Below are positions 43,836-51,880 of a stretch of 64,000 nucleotides of DNA, in pieces. The position numbers and the translations under genes were made by a program. Numbering within the stretch: position 1 is the stretch's first letter; each line of letters starts with the position of its first letter. Source of the stretch: Peptococcaceae bacterium BRH_c4b. Its GTDB lineage: Bacteria > Bacillota > Desulfotomaculia > Desulfotomaculales > Desulfocucumaceae. Location: contig LADO01000010.1 in NCBI GenBank assembly GCA_000961595.1, positions 1 through 64,000 on the forward strand, written 5' to 3'. The notes under the pieces were generated by a model that was not told where the DNA came from, made no database searches, and saw only the letters and a list, made by a program, of their open reading frames with translations.

Positions 43836-44295
43836 CAGACCTCTTTCGCCGGTCCACTTCCGCCCGGATACATCAGTCCATTTGAAAACTTTTCATCAAT
43901 GGTTTTTATCTGCCCGTCGATGTTATATGGCTGTCCCTAGTCCTGTTGTCCATTGTGGCAAGCCATTCCTTTTACTCCACATCTGCTTTATTATATGTGG
44001 CAAACGTTCCATGGGTTACACTCCCATGCATCTCCGTTCGGGCAATAGTCGTCGTCATTTTTCCTTGACATCAGTAAAGACCGCACTTATGCAGTCCCTT
44101 AGCTTCGGTATTGACTCACACTGCTCTATCCCTTCGGCCAGCGTTACCCGTAGCGCCTCCTTTGTGGTGTCGTTAATCTCTTTGACCAACTCCGCTCCGT
44201 CAGCCTTTATCCAATCCAGCATCTCCGGCCGGATCAGGTCAAAGGAAATCCCTAAATCTGTTTTTTGGCGTTCCCCACTTTCTTTTCGAAGTTCT
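43836..44295 (-). pseudogene. Decayed phage head-morphogenesis gene (Mu F / SPP1 gp7 type)
   Basis: Reading the minus strand across several frames gives AEGIEQCESIPKLRDCISAV, then IARTEMHGSVTHGTFATYNK, KEWLATMDNRTRDSHI and finally KTIDEKFSNGLMYPGGSGPA. This is the order of motifs in the C-terminal domain of Mu F/SPP1 gp7-family head-morphogenesis (minor capsid) proteins. At least two stops and two frameshifts break it. A plus-strand open frame over the same bases (43825-44301) has no homology I recognise and is an artefact. Confidence 0.72.
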
Positions 44296-44301
44296 AGCTA
44301 A

Positions 44302-44566
44302 TTTATAAATATTATATCGCCTTTGCCTGCTAAATCCTATCGCATTAATCTTAAAGCAGGTAATTAACTTAGGTTTTCTATTCGGCATCGCAAGTTTTCA
44401 ATAATAGGAAATTGATTCGTAGTGTTCCTAAAAATAAACTTATCTGTGCACCATAGTTCTGGGAACACCTTTCTTTTAAATAGTTATTGTTGGCTGCTTT
44501 ACAAATTCACGATTAAGAGCGACGGTCCTCTTTTTAGTCAAACTTTTCCTCAAAAATCATACCCAA
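44302..44566. other. Non-coding AT-rich DNA
   Basis: About 265 bases with no recognisable gene, repeat or hairpin, between the phage remnant and the shared leader block. Confidence 0.4.
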
Positions 44567-44640
44567 ATCATGCTCATACCTACAACTGATATACAGGTGT
44601 TATCATCCTTTGGTAGGATATTGCTGCACAGGCGAATATG
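44567..44640 (+). repeat. Leader block shared with the exopolysaccharide leader (copy B)
   Basis: Diverged copy of the block at 23345-23420: TCATACC, CTGATATACA, CTTTGGTAG and GCACAGGCGAATAT in the same order. It includes a small hairpin ATCCT-TTGGT-AGGAT at ~44611-44625. It presumably brings promoter or leader sequence that now precedes the RiPP cluster. Confidence 0.6.
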
Positions 44641-44670
44641 GTAAGATAGACGCTAAGAAACCGTTTCAAA

Positions 44671-44752
44671 TCCTACTTCATTGATGTGGTCGTAAGCAAC
44701 ATGACCCTATACTTGCAGCGGATATCGCAAATACATTGAACCGGGAATTTAG
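44671..44752 (+). pseudogene. Fragment of a second wzz-like gene
   Basis: Translates across one small gap to YFIDVVVSN followed by a stretch equivalent to LYLQRI and ENREF-like residues, aligning in DNA with 23890-23980 of the intact wzz (shared GTAAGCAA, ACTTGCAGCG, TATCGC, AATAC, GGAATTTA). It follows leader copy B, so leader plus wzz were once duplicated here and most of the gene was deleted. Confidence 0.65.
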
Positions 44753-44780
44753 TTAATAAAGCGCCAGGAGGACACTAGTT

Positions 44781-45782
44781 ATGTTGTTGGAAAATCGAAA
44801 AAATCATTTTAGCCATGAGCTCAACATGATAAATCTGAAAAAAAGCTTCAAAAGATACCGCTACAAAGTTTTTGGCCTCCACATCGCGTCAGATATTTTA
44901 TTACCGGAGCTTTTGACTGCGATTGATACGTCTGATGCGCCGGAGGTCAGTATTAGTTTTGGTAAAGTTCCTACCGGTATTACAGACGCTGTTGAAAAAA
45001 CTAAGAGTTACCAGGTGGCAAAGAACCAATTTCTCTTACAAGTCCCGAGGGTGGGCCGTTATTACGTGACCAATGGAAACTGCATCCTTGTAGAGCCTGC
45101 TGAACAGGCGGATGAACGTTTTGTGCGGCTCTTTCTCCTGGGTACTGCCTTTGGATCGCTGCTTATGCAGCGGGGAATCCTTCCCATTCACGGCAGTGCT
45201 GTGGTTGTCAATGGGTGCTGTGTGATTTTTACCGGGGTATCCGGTGCCGGTAAATCGTCATTGTTAGCCGCCTTTAGAGAATGCGGGTATTCTTTTTTAA
45301 CAGATGATGTGGCGGCAGTGACACTGGATGCGGACGGTGTTGCATGGGTACACTCCGCCTACCCTCAACAGAAGCTGTGGCGGGACAGTGCGGAAACCAT
45401 GGGGGTTGATACTGTTTCTCTTACACCGTTTTATATTGGAATTAATAAGGACAAGTTTGCCGTACCGGTACATAAGGGATTTTGGCAATCACCTGTGCCA
45501 CTGGTTGCTGTATATGAACTCGGAGTGGAAAGGTACCGGGATGTAACCATTAGGTCTCTTTCGGGTATGGACAAACTGGCAGTGTTGATGAGTCATACCT
45601 ACCGGCCCTGGTTAATTGAAGGACTTGGTCTAAAAGCGACTCATTTTAAACATTGTGTAGCCATAGCCAGGCAGGTTGCCGTTTCCCGCCTGACCAGGCC
45701 GGAAGGGGTGTTTACACTGGAAGAGCAGGTACTTCTTGTGCAGCAGGATTTGACGCGACTGCTTGCCGACAGGGCGGTATAA
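44781..45782 (+). CDS. HPr-kinase-like RiPP kinase (lasso peptide kinase K)
   Basis: 333-residue P-loop kinase related to HPr kinase and to the PadeK/ThcoK lasso peptide kinases, which phosphorylate the C-terminal Ser side chain of a precursor. Seen here: a diverged N-terminal domain (~25-130), catalytic-type His137 (LPIHGSAVV), Walker A GVSGAGKS (152-159) and acidic FLTDDVAAV (Asp175, Asp176). AGGAGG at 44766-44771 sets the ATG. Both precursors of the cluster end in Ser, which fits this activity. First gene of the cluster, 31 bases before B1. Confidence 0.88.
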   Translation: MLLENRKNHFSHELNMINLKKSFKRYRYKVFGLHIASDILLPELLTAIDTSDAPEVSISFGKVPTGITDAVEKTKSYQVAKNQFLLQVPRVGRYYVTNGNCILVEPAEQADERFVRLFLLGTAFGSLLMQRGILPIHGSAVVVNGCCVIFTGVSGAGKSSLLAAFRECGYSFLTDDVAAVTLDADGVAWVHSAYPQQKLWRDSAETMGVDTVSLTPFYIGINKDKFAVPVHKGFWQSPVPLVAVYELGVERYRDVTIRSLSGMDKLAVLMSHTYRPWLIEGLGLKATHFKHCVAIARQVAVSRLTRPEGVFTLEEQVLLVQQDLTRLLADRAV

Positions 45783-45813
45783 TACTAAGCTTCAAAAAGG
45801 GGGATTGAGAAAT

Positions 45814-46104
45814 ATGGAAATAACAAAAGAAATCGGGTTTGATACCGTTGTTGCCCAGGCTAATGGGCTTGTGGCTGTCGATATGGACGGGGAAAAAGTC
45901 ATGCTGAACATTGAAAAGGGCAAATATTACGGATTGGACGGTATCGGCAGCCGCATCTGGGAACTGCTCGAAAAACCGCATACGGTTCGGGAGGTAGTGG
46001 CGGCGCTGCTAGAAGAATATGACGTGGAAGAAAAAACCTGTCAGTGTGATGTGCTGGCGTTTTTAAATAATCTTCATTCACAAAGGCTTGTTGATATTGA
46101 TTAG
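45814..46104 (+). CDS. PqqD-like leader-binding protein B1
   Basis: 96-residue stand-alone RiPP recognition element of the PqqD family. It binds the precursor leader and delivers it to the B2 protease. Motifs: VAVDMDGEKVMLNIEKGKYY, GLDGIGSRIWELLE and EEYDVEEKTCQCDVLAFL. ATG at 45814 is chosen because GGGGGATTGA precedes it; a longer frame from 45763 has no site. Overlaps the B2 gene by 17 bases, so translation is coupled. Confidence 0.9.
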   Translation: MEITKEIGFDTVVAQANGLVAVDMDGEKVMLNIEKGKYYGLDGIGSRIWELLEKPHTVREVVAALLEEYDVEEKTCQCDVLAFLNNLHSQRLVDID

Positions 46105-46561
46105 ACGGGTATTAAAATTCTTTGGTTTGTCATGGCGGGAGCAGTGGCTGTTCATAGAAGCCTTCTCCTTGACAGGGGTTGTGCGGTTGGCTATTCTATT
46201 GCTGCCTTTTCGCTGGCTGGCTCCGCTTCTCGGGAAACATATGCGGGAATCGCCAGTGAAGGAAGACGTTGCAAAGCTTGAAGCAGCCAGATGGTTTGGC
46301 CGGGTGGTTGAAACAGTGAGCCGCTATACACCATGGGAAAGCAAGTGTCTGGTCCAGGCGATAGCGGGTAAAATTATACTCCGGCGGCGCGGCATAACCA
46401 ATACACTATATCTCGGAGTGGGCAGGGATGAGGGAAGCGGTCTTATAGCCCATGCCTGGCTAAGATGCGGCGGAACGATAATAACCGGTGGCCATGGCCA
46501 GAAACGGTTTATTATAGTGGGTAAGTTTTCCGATGATGGGGGATACAAGGAATCAAAGTAA
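46088..46561 (+). CDS. Transglutaminase-like leader peptidase B2
   Basis: 157-residue lasso-type B2 protease that cleaves the leader from the precursor. A helical N-terminus (~1-45) is followed by the papain-like fold with nucleophile Cys87 (ESKCLVQAIAGKIILRRRG) and His122 (AHAWLRCGG). The acidic third residue of the triad is not evident, as in many Firmicute B2 proteins. The start is TTG 46088, 46091 or 46097; no strong ribosome site, so coupling with B1 is likely. A decayed copy of the last ~20 codons lies at ~51800-51860. Confidence 0.88.
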   Translation: MLILIRRVLKFFGLSWREQWLFIEAFSLTGVVRLAILLLPFRWLAPLLGKHMRESPVKEDVAKLEAARWFGRVVETVSRYTPWESKCLVQAIAGKIILRRRGITNTLYLGVGRDEGSGLIAHAWLRCGGTIITGGHGQKRFIIVGKFSDDGGYKESK

Positions 46562-46574
46562 AGGAGGTGAAGAA

Positions 46575-46724
46575 ATGAAACAACTATGGTCCGAACCGCA
46601 AATAACCGAAATTAAAGTTAGAATGACAGAAGATGATAAGGTAGGAGATAACACTGATATGTGGACAAATATGACTGGGTTAGACGGAGACATAGTTCCT
46701 GATGGTACTTGCTGCTGCTCATAG
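46575..46724 (+). CDS. RiPP precursor peptide A1
   Basis: 49-residue precursor with an excellent site AAGGAGGTGA at 46561-46570. The leader (1-19) has the recognition motif Trp5-Ser-x-Pro8-x-Ile10, like the YxxP motif bound by B1, and Thr18 aligns with the penultimate leader Thr of paeninodin-type lasso precursors. The presumed core from residue 20 starts with Asp rather than Gly, with Asp28 as position 9. Alternatively Gly35 begins a 15-residue unit with Asp43 at position 9. The peptide ends Cys-Cys-Cys-Ser; the terminal Ser is a kinase target candidate. Confidence 0.85.
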   Translation: MKQLWSEPQITEIKVRMTEDDKVGDNTDMWTNMTGLDGDIVPDGTCCCS

Positions 46725-47070
46725 ACACGCTGTAGGAGTGTTAACCGTTTTGGCAGTTTTATCTCACTGGGTGTAATGCTTTATCGTTATAGCTAGTATC
46801 ATCAGGTACTAGCAGAAAAATCCCCCGGAGGACACATATTTCCGGCATTTGTTTCACGGCTGCCCGGGAATAACGTTATTTGGCGGTAAAAGCCAATGGG
46901 CCTTCTATATTATAGGCGCAAGGCTTGCGCCGCTCTATTTTTATATGACACATAATTTCAACCTGTAAATCACACCGGCTAAAATGTTGTGAAACGATAG
47001 TAACCGGTGGCCCGGGGCGGGAACCATTTACTGTTATTTTAATTTCTGACGAAAATGGTGTTAAAAAGAT
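46725..47070. other. Spacer between precursor A1 and cyclase C1
   Basis: 346 bases with no gene. It contains an attenuator-like hairpin (46915-46945) and a second weak hairpin (CCGGAGGACACATATTTCCGG, ~46827-46847). The whole spacer is repeated in diverged form at 52022-52246. Confidence 0.6.
46915..46945 (+). terminator. Attenuator hairpin between precursor A1 and cyclase C1
   Basis: GGCGCAA-GGC-TTGCGCC (46915-46931) followed by a T-rich stretch (GCTCTATTTTTATAT). Partial termination here would yield more precursor than cyclase mRNA, a usual RiPP arrangement. The equivalent stem at 52156-52172 is eroded. Confidence 0.65.
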
Positions 47071-49038
47071 ATGAGCGCTATATGCGGCATTTACTATTGT
47101 GGCGGCAGACCGGTTGCCCCGGAAACGGGCGCGGCCATGATGCGGGAATTGGGTATCTATCATGCGGACGCTACGGGAACCTGGCAGGAGGGACAGGTGT
47201 TTTTCGGCTGCCATGCCCAGCATATAACTCCCGAGGCGTTGCGGGAAATTCTCCCATACCATGATAATATGGCCGGTTTAACGATTACGGCGGATGCCAT
47301 CATTGACAACCGTGTCGAGTTATGCGACAGGCTAGGTATCGATCATTGCTACCGGGACGGCATACCGGACAGCCTGTTGATTTTGCAGGCCTTTCGGAAA
47401 TGGGGTCAGAACTGCCTGAAATACCTTGTGGGCGATTTCGCCTTCGCCATTTGGGATGAAAAGCAGCAGGAACTGTTTTGCGCCGTAGACCCTACAGGGA
47501 CAAGGGCGTTTTACTATTACCGGTCGGCGGAGATATTTGTCTTTTCCACCCTGATCAAGCCACTATTCGTTCTGCCGGAGATTACCAAAGAGCATAATGA
47601 GACCTGGATTGCCGATTTCCTGGCTATGCCTTCCGTAATGCATCAACTGAACCCCGAACTGACTTTGTATCAGAATGTTCGTCTATTGCCTGCCGGGCAT
47701 ACGCTGACGATACGCCCTGATGGAGCAATTAAGCAGGTTTACTGGCAGGTCGAACGGCAGTCTGAACTAAAATTGAAGTCGGACGGTGAATATGAAGAAG
47801 CCTTCCGGGAAGTCCTCGGTGAAGCGGTGCGCTGCCGCTTGCGCAGCATCCGCCCGGTGGGGGTGATGATGAGCGGAGGGCTGGATTCCACCTCGGTGGC
47901 CTGTATGGCTGCCCGGGAACTAGCCAGGAGCAGCCGGCGGCTCCCGGCCTTCAGCGCGGCGCCGATGCCGGGCTACCGGGACTGGCTGCCTGCCGGCAGC
48001 CTGGCTGACGAAACGCCGTATATTGAAGCGGTAAGGGAACATATTGGAAATATTGATGTGACCTACTGCCGTTCAGAAGGAAAGCATGCCTTAAGCGATA
48101 CTGACCGGCTGCTGGCCATGCTGGAGCAGCCTTATAAGACAATCGAGAACTCGTTCTGGATTGACAGCATTATGGCGGTGGCGCTGGAACGTAATATTGG
48201 TGTTCTTTTACATGGAGGTGCCGGTAATGTCACCATTTCCTGGGGCGATTTTTCACCCTATCTGCTATCGCTGCTCCGGGCGGGTCAGTGGCGCCGGTTG
48301 TTCTATGAGATCAGGGCAATTGCCAGGCGTCAGCGCCGTCCGCTGAAGGCATTTTTCAAATTATATAGGATGCTGCTGCCTTATGATATGCAAAAATATT
48401 TATACCGGATTAATGACCGTGACAAGAAAATTCAGGATTTGTTACCCATTAACCCTGATTTTGCCCGCCGTACCTCTGTGCAGGAGCGGTTTCGCCGGTC
48501 CGGGTACGATCCGTTATTAATTAATCGAATGGACTCTTTAGAAGCGCGCAAGCAGCATCTTAGACCGGATTTTTTCAGTCACCTGGGTGTTATCACCACC
48601 AAACAGGCGCTGGCCTATCGAATGGCCTTGCGTGACCCCACTATGGACAAGCGAGTGATCGAATTCTGTCTCAGTTTGCCGGAAAGCCAGTATGTGCGGA
48701 ACGGCTGGGACCGGTTTTTAATCCGGCGGGCCATGACTGGTATTTTACCGGACAAAGTACGGCAGAACGCGACAGTACGAGGCAAACAGAGCGCCGATTT
48801 GGCCCAGCGACTGCAGTCCTGCTGGCCGGAACTGGTTGCCGAGATAAGAACCATCGGTCTCCTGGATGCTGAACGGAAGTATCTTGATGTTACCAAAATT
48901 AAGGCTAGACTGACAAGAATTAGTACAATAAATGACGATGCGTCAGATGACTACAACCTGCGTATGCTGATCCGCAGTCTAATCTTCAGCCGGTTTCTAA
49001 GACATGAAGAAAGCAAGGTTGGCGTTTGCGAAAATTGA
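47071..49038 (+). CDS. Asparagine-synthetase-like lasso cyclase C1
   Basis: 655-residue homologue of AsnB/McjC, which adenylates an Asp or Glu side chain of the core to form an isopeptide ring with the N-terminal amine. The N-terminal glutaminase-like domain begins MSAICGIYYCGG: the Cys2 nucleophile of AsnB is Ser, so it cannot use glutamine, as expected for a cyclase. The synthetase domain has the ATP pyrophosphatase motif MMSGGLDSTSVACMAA (~266). ~75% identical by eye to C2 at 52247-54208 in the first half. Start follows only AAAAAG, weak. Confidence 0.92.
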   Translation: MSAICGIYYCGGRPVAPETGAAMMRELGIYHADATGTWQEGQVFFGCHAQHITPEALREILPYHDNMAGLTITADAIIDNRVELCDRLGIDHCYRDGIPDSLLILQAFRKWGQNCLKYLVGDFAFAIWDEKQQELFCAVDPTGTRAFYYYRSAEIFVFSTLIKPLFVLPEITKEHNETWIADFLAMPSVMHQLNPELTLYQNVRLLPAGHTLTIRPDGAIKQVYWQVERQSELKLKSDGEYEEAFREVLGEAVRCRLRSIRPVGVMMSGGLDSTSVACMAARELARSSRRLPAFSAAPMPGYRDWLPAGSLADETPYIEAVREHIGNIDVTYCRSEGKHALSDTDRLLAMLEQPYKTIENSFWIDSIMAVALERNIGVLLHGGAGNVTISWGDFSPYLLSLLRAGQWRRLFYEIRAIARRQRRPLKAFFKLYRMLLPYDMQKYLYRINDRDKKIQDLLPINPDFARRTSVQERFRRSGYDPLLINRMDSLEARKQHLRPDFFSHLGVITTKQALAYRMALRDPTMDKRVIEFCLSLPESQYVRNGWDRFLIRRAMTGILPDKVRQNATVRGKQSADLAQRLQSCWPELVAEIRTIGLLDAERKYLDVTKIKARLTRISTINDDASDDYNLRMLIRSLIFSRFLRHEESKVGVCEN

Positions 49039-49055
49039 AGACGAGGAATTAATAT

Positions 49056-50855
49056 ATGGATATTCTTATGGTTTATGTCAGTGAGTTATATAATTTATCG
49101 CGAATTAAGTTTGTGGTTAATATGATACTGATGGTTGTGCTCGGGATAATGGAAGGTATAGGCGTATTATTGATTATACCATTATTAATTGTGGCCGGCA
49201 TTATTCCGGGTATGCAAGCAAGCAGTGGATTGACTTCCTGGCTGAATCATTTTTTTCAAAACATTGGTGTGCCATTAAACCTGTCGGTTGTACTGCTGTT
49301 ATATACAGGCATTATTTTTGGACAAAGTTGGCTGCAGCGCTATCAATCCCTACTTAATTTTGATATTCAGCAATCATTTGGTGTTTTTATATCTGTCAGG
49401 CTGTTCCAGGCGGTAGCTTATGCCGAATGGCAGCTTTTAATATCCAGGACGAAATCGGATATTACACATGTTATTATTTCTGAATTAATGCGTGTTTATA
49501 GCGGGGTAAATTATTTTTTGCAGATGATAACTACGGCTCTGATCACTTTGATACAAATTGTGATTGCTTTTATGATAGCGCCCGGTCTGAGTTGTTTGGT
49601 GCTGGCCGGTGCCTTTATTTTATTTATGTTTTTACAAACCTTCGTTAAGGAATCCCGCAGGATGGGACAAGATATTTCGAATTTAAACCGCAATTTACTA
49701 TTTGATCTTACAGAGCACTTAAACGGAATAAAAGAGATCAAAAGCTATGGTGTTGAGACAGCTCAAATACATAACTTTATCAAGACACGTAATATGATGA
49801 AAAAGAATCTTATTAGATTTAATAAAATTCAAACCCGGACAAACATGTTGTACAAAGTTGGCGCGGCTGTTTTTATCAGCTTATCCTTATTCAGCGCCAT
49901 TGAGATATTTAAGCTCAACCCTCAGGAGTTTATCGTGATTTCAGTTATTTCAGCCCGTCTATGGCCAAGACTCTCTTCCTTTCAAATGGGGTTGCAGAAT
50001 ATAAACACGATGCTGCCTGCTTTTCGAGCCACGAAAGAATTGGAAAACCAATGCCTTGCCGCCCGGGAAAACCTGCCGGAAGATGAGTCTTTTAAGAAGA
50101 TAGAATTGAAGCGCGGGGTGGAATTTCGCGACGTTTCATTTTACTATGACTCCGCCCGTGCAAATTACGCTGTGCAAGAGGCGAATTTTGTTCTTTCTGC
50201 CGGTACGACCACTGCATTTGTAGGTGTTTCCGGTTCAGGTAAAAGCACTTTGGTGGATTTATTGATCGGATTGCTAACGCCTAAAATGGGAGAAATTTTG
50301 ATTGACGGCGAACCATTGTTGGAAAATTTGCACCCATGGAGGATTTCCATCGGCTACGTACCCCAGGATGCTTTTTTAATGAATGCTAGCATCAGGGAAA
50401 ATCTGTTATGGGTTTGTCCAAATGCCTCAGAGGAAAGAATGTGGGAAGCTTTGCAGTTAGCCTCCGTCGATTCTTTTGTCGGCAGCCTGCTGGATGGCCT
50501 TGATACCGTTGTGGGCGACAGGGGAGTACGTCTGTCTGGCGGCGAGCGGCAGCGTATTGTTCTGGCGAGGGCGCTTTTGAGAAAGCCATCAGTTCTTATT
50601 TTAGACGAAGCCACAAGTTCTCTGGATTCGGAAAACGAAAAACGTATACAAAAGGCTATCGAAAGCCTGCAGGGCAAGCTGACTATCGTGGTTATCGCTC
50701 ATCGTATATCAACCATCAGGAATGCTGACCGGATTCTTGTCTTGGAGCAGGGACGTATCGTGGAACAAGGCAATTACCAGTCATTGATGGAAAATAAAGA
50801 TAACCGGTTCCACACTTTAGCCTATCTGAGTGAAACACCCGCTGCAGAGTTTTAG
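49056..50855 (+). CDS. ABC transporter, fused permease-ATPase (lasso exporter D)
   Basis: 599-residue half-transporter that would homodimerise to export the mature peptide and give immunity. Six TM segments in residues ~15-310, then the ATPase with Walker A GVSGSGKST, Q-loop YVPQDAFLMNAS, signature VRLSGGERQRI, Walker B VLILDEATSSLDSE and H-switch VVIAHRISTIR. No C39 peptidase domain, consistent with a separate B2 protease. Starts 17 bases after C1. Confidence 0.93.
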   Translation: MDILMVYVSELYNLSRIKFVVNMILMVVLGIMEGIGVLLIIPLLIVAGIIPGMQASSGLTSWLNHFFQNIGVPLNLSVVLLLYTGIIFGQSWLQRYQSLLNFDIQQSFGVFISVRLFQAVAYAEWQLLISRTKSDITHVIISELMRVYSGVNYFLQMITTALITLIQIVIAFMIAPGLSCLVLAGAFILFMFLQTFVKESRRMGQDISNLNRNLLFDLTEHLNGIKEIKSYGVETAQIHNFIKTRNMMKKNLIRFNKIQTRTNMLYKVGAAVFISLSLFSAIEIFKLNPQEFIVISVISARLWPRLSSFQMGLQNINTMLPAFRATKELENQCLAARENLPEDESFKKIELKRGVEFRDVSFYYDSARANYAVQEANFVLSAGTTTAFVGVSGSGKSTLVDLLIGLLTPKMGEILIDGEPLLENLHPWRISIGYVPQDAFLMNASIRENLLWVCPNASEERMWEALQLASVDSFVGSLLDGLDTVVGDRGVRLSGGERQRIVLARALLRKPSVLILDEATSSLDSENEKRIQKAIESLQGKLTIVVIAHRISTIRNADRILVLEQGRIVEQGNYQSLMENKDNRFHTLAYLSETPAAEF

Positions 50856-50873
50856 TTTTATGTTAAGAAGGGG

Positions 50874-51206
50874 ATGAATAACATATTGGCTTATAAAATA
50901 TTTAACTTAATTATATTGTCAATGTGTGTCTCGACTGTATCTTTAACAATAACTAAAAGTAAATTTTTTTCATTCCTGCGTTATTGGGTCAATAAGCGCA
51001 ATGAAAGGCTGGGAGCATTGTTAAGTTGTTCTTATTGCATGAGTCACTGGGTTGCTACATTTTTCGTTATCTTATTATATATTTACAGTCCCATAATAAT
51101 GGTAACTAATATATTATTAATTGATGCTATCATAACGATATTTGCAACAATTTCACTTGCTACAATCATCACTGGCATAATGCATTTTAGTATTTTAAAA
51201 ATGTGA
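50874..51206 (+). CDS. DUF1360-like small membrane protein
   Basis: 110-residue protein with two hydrophobic stretches (~8-28 and ~58-105) and the motif LLSCSYCMSHWVATFF, which resembles the C-x-Y/F-C-x-S-H/F-W core of DUF1360 proteins. Function unknown. ATG 50874 lies directly after AAGAAGGGG; TTG 50886 is an alternative start with better spacing. Nineteen bases after the ABC gene and ended by a strong terminator, so it belongs to the RiPP operon and may assist export or immunity (inference). Confidence 0.75.
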   Translation: MNNILAYKIFNLIILSMCVSTVSLTITKSKFFSFLRYWVNKRNERLGALLSCSYCMSHWVATFFVILLYIYSPIIMVTNILLIDAIITIFATISLATIITGIMHFSILKM

Positions 51207-51216
51207 AAGGAAAAAG

Positions 51217-51254
51217 AAAAAAGGTGTTTCCTTCTTGCCGGAACCACCTTTTTT
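51217..51254 (+). terminator. Rho-independent terminator within the RiPP cluster
   Basis: AAAAAAGGTG(T)TTCC, 8-base loop, GGAA(C)CACCTTTTTT; long A- and T-flanked stem that can work in both directions. It separates the first operon (K to DUF1360) from the VanZ gene and the second A-C module. Confidence 0.8.
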
Positions 51255-51265
51255 GAAGATATAGA

Positions 51266-51784
51266 ATGAAAAGGTATTGGAAATCTTTGAAATCATTAAA
51301 TAAAGTTAACGTTATTTTATGGCTTACTAACATATTATGGATGTTATTCATCTTTTATCTTTCATCACAGCCTGCCCGAGTATCTAATAATCTAAGCAAA
51401 AAAATAACAATATTATTTGTTAATTTCACAAAACAGGTTCAAGAGATAAATTTTATAAGCCAAAAACATTTTAGCGAAATCAATGACATAATACGCCAGT
51501 ACGCACATGTAGTGGTATATATAGTATTGGCAATTTTTGTTGTTAATGCACTAAGAGGTAGTGGGATGAATGTATTGATGAGTTGTTTACTTGCATTCCT
51601 TATTAGTGTCATTTTTGCCTGCTCAGATGAGATTCACCAGATGTTTGTGCCAGGCCGGGGAGTACAGTTACAGGATTTAATAATGGATTGTATTGGGGTT
51701 TTGTTAGGGTTGGCAATCTATACTATATGTACCTTGTTTTTTAAGAAAGTGATAAAATCAAAGGGGAAAGATGTGACGAGATGA
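51266..51784 (+). CDS. VanZ-family membrane protein
   Basis: 172-residue polytopic protein with the VanZ pattern: ILWMLFIFYLSSQPA near the N-terminus, then HVVVYIVLAIFVVNAL, and CSDEIHQMFVPGRGVQLQDL in the conserved loop. VanZ-like proteins change cell-envelope properties and can give low-level resistance to teicoplanin or to envelope-active peptides; here an immunity role toward the cluster product is plausible but unproven. Starts 12 bases after the terminator, so it must be expressed from read-through or its own promoter. Confidence 0.82.
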   Translation: MKRYWKSLKSLNKVNVILWLTNILWMLFIFYLSSQPARVSNNLSKKITILFVNFTKQVQEINFISQKHFSEINDIIRQYAHVVVYIVLAIFVVNALRGSGMNVLMSCLLAFLISVIFACSDEIHQMFVPGRGVQLQDLIMDCIGVLLGLAIYTICTLFFKKVIKSKGKDVTR

Positions 51785-51794
51785 TAATAACTGA

Positions 51795-51860
51795 ATGACA
51801 GGGCCGGGAACGGTTTACAATGATGAAAAAGTTGCCGATGATGGGGGATACAGATAATTC
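51795..51860 (+). pseudogene. Relic of the 3' end of a B2 gene
   Basis: AACGGTTTA...AAGTT-CCGATGATGGGGGATACA copies the last ~20 codons of the intact B2 gene (46500-46555), with small indels. It marks the left edge of the duplicated A-C module. Confidence 0.7.
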
Positions 51861-51880
51861 AAGGAAAGGAGGCGAAAAAA

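Noticed and set aside
43825-44301. 158-codon plus-strand open frame
   Set aside because: Ser/Pro/His-rich shadow with no start signal; the minus strand of the same bases shows recognisable phage protein motifs in broken frames.
47071-47110. C1 and C2 as genuine asparagine synthetases
   Set aside because: The Cys2 nucleophile needed for glutamine hydrolysis is replaced by Ser in both, and both sit with B1, B2, precursor and exporter genes.
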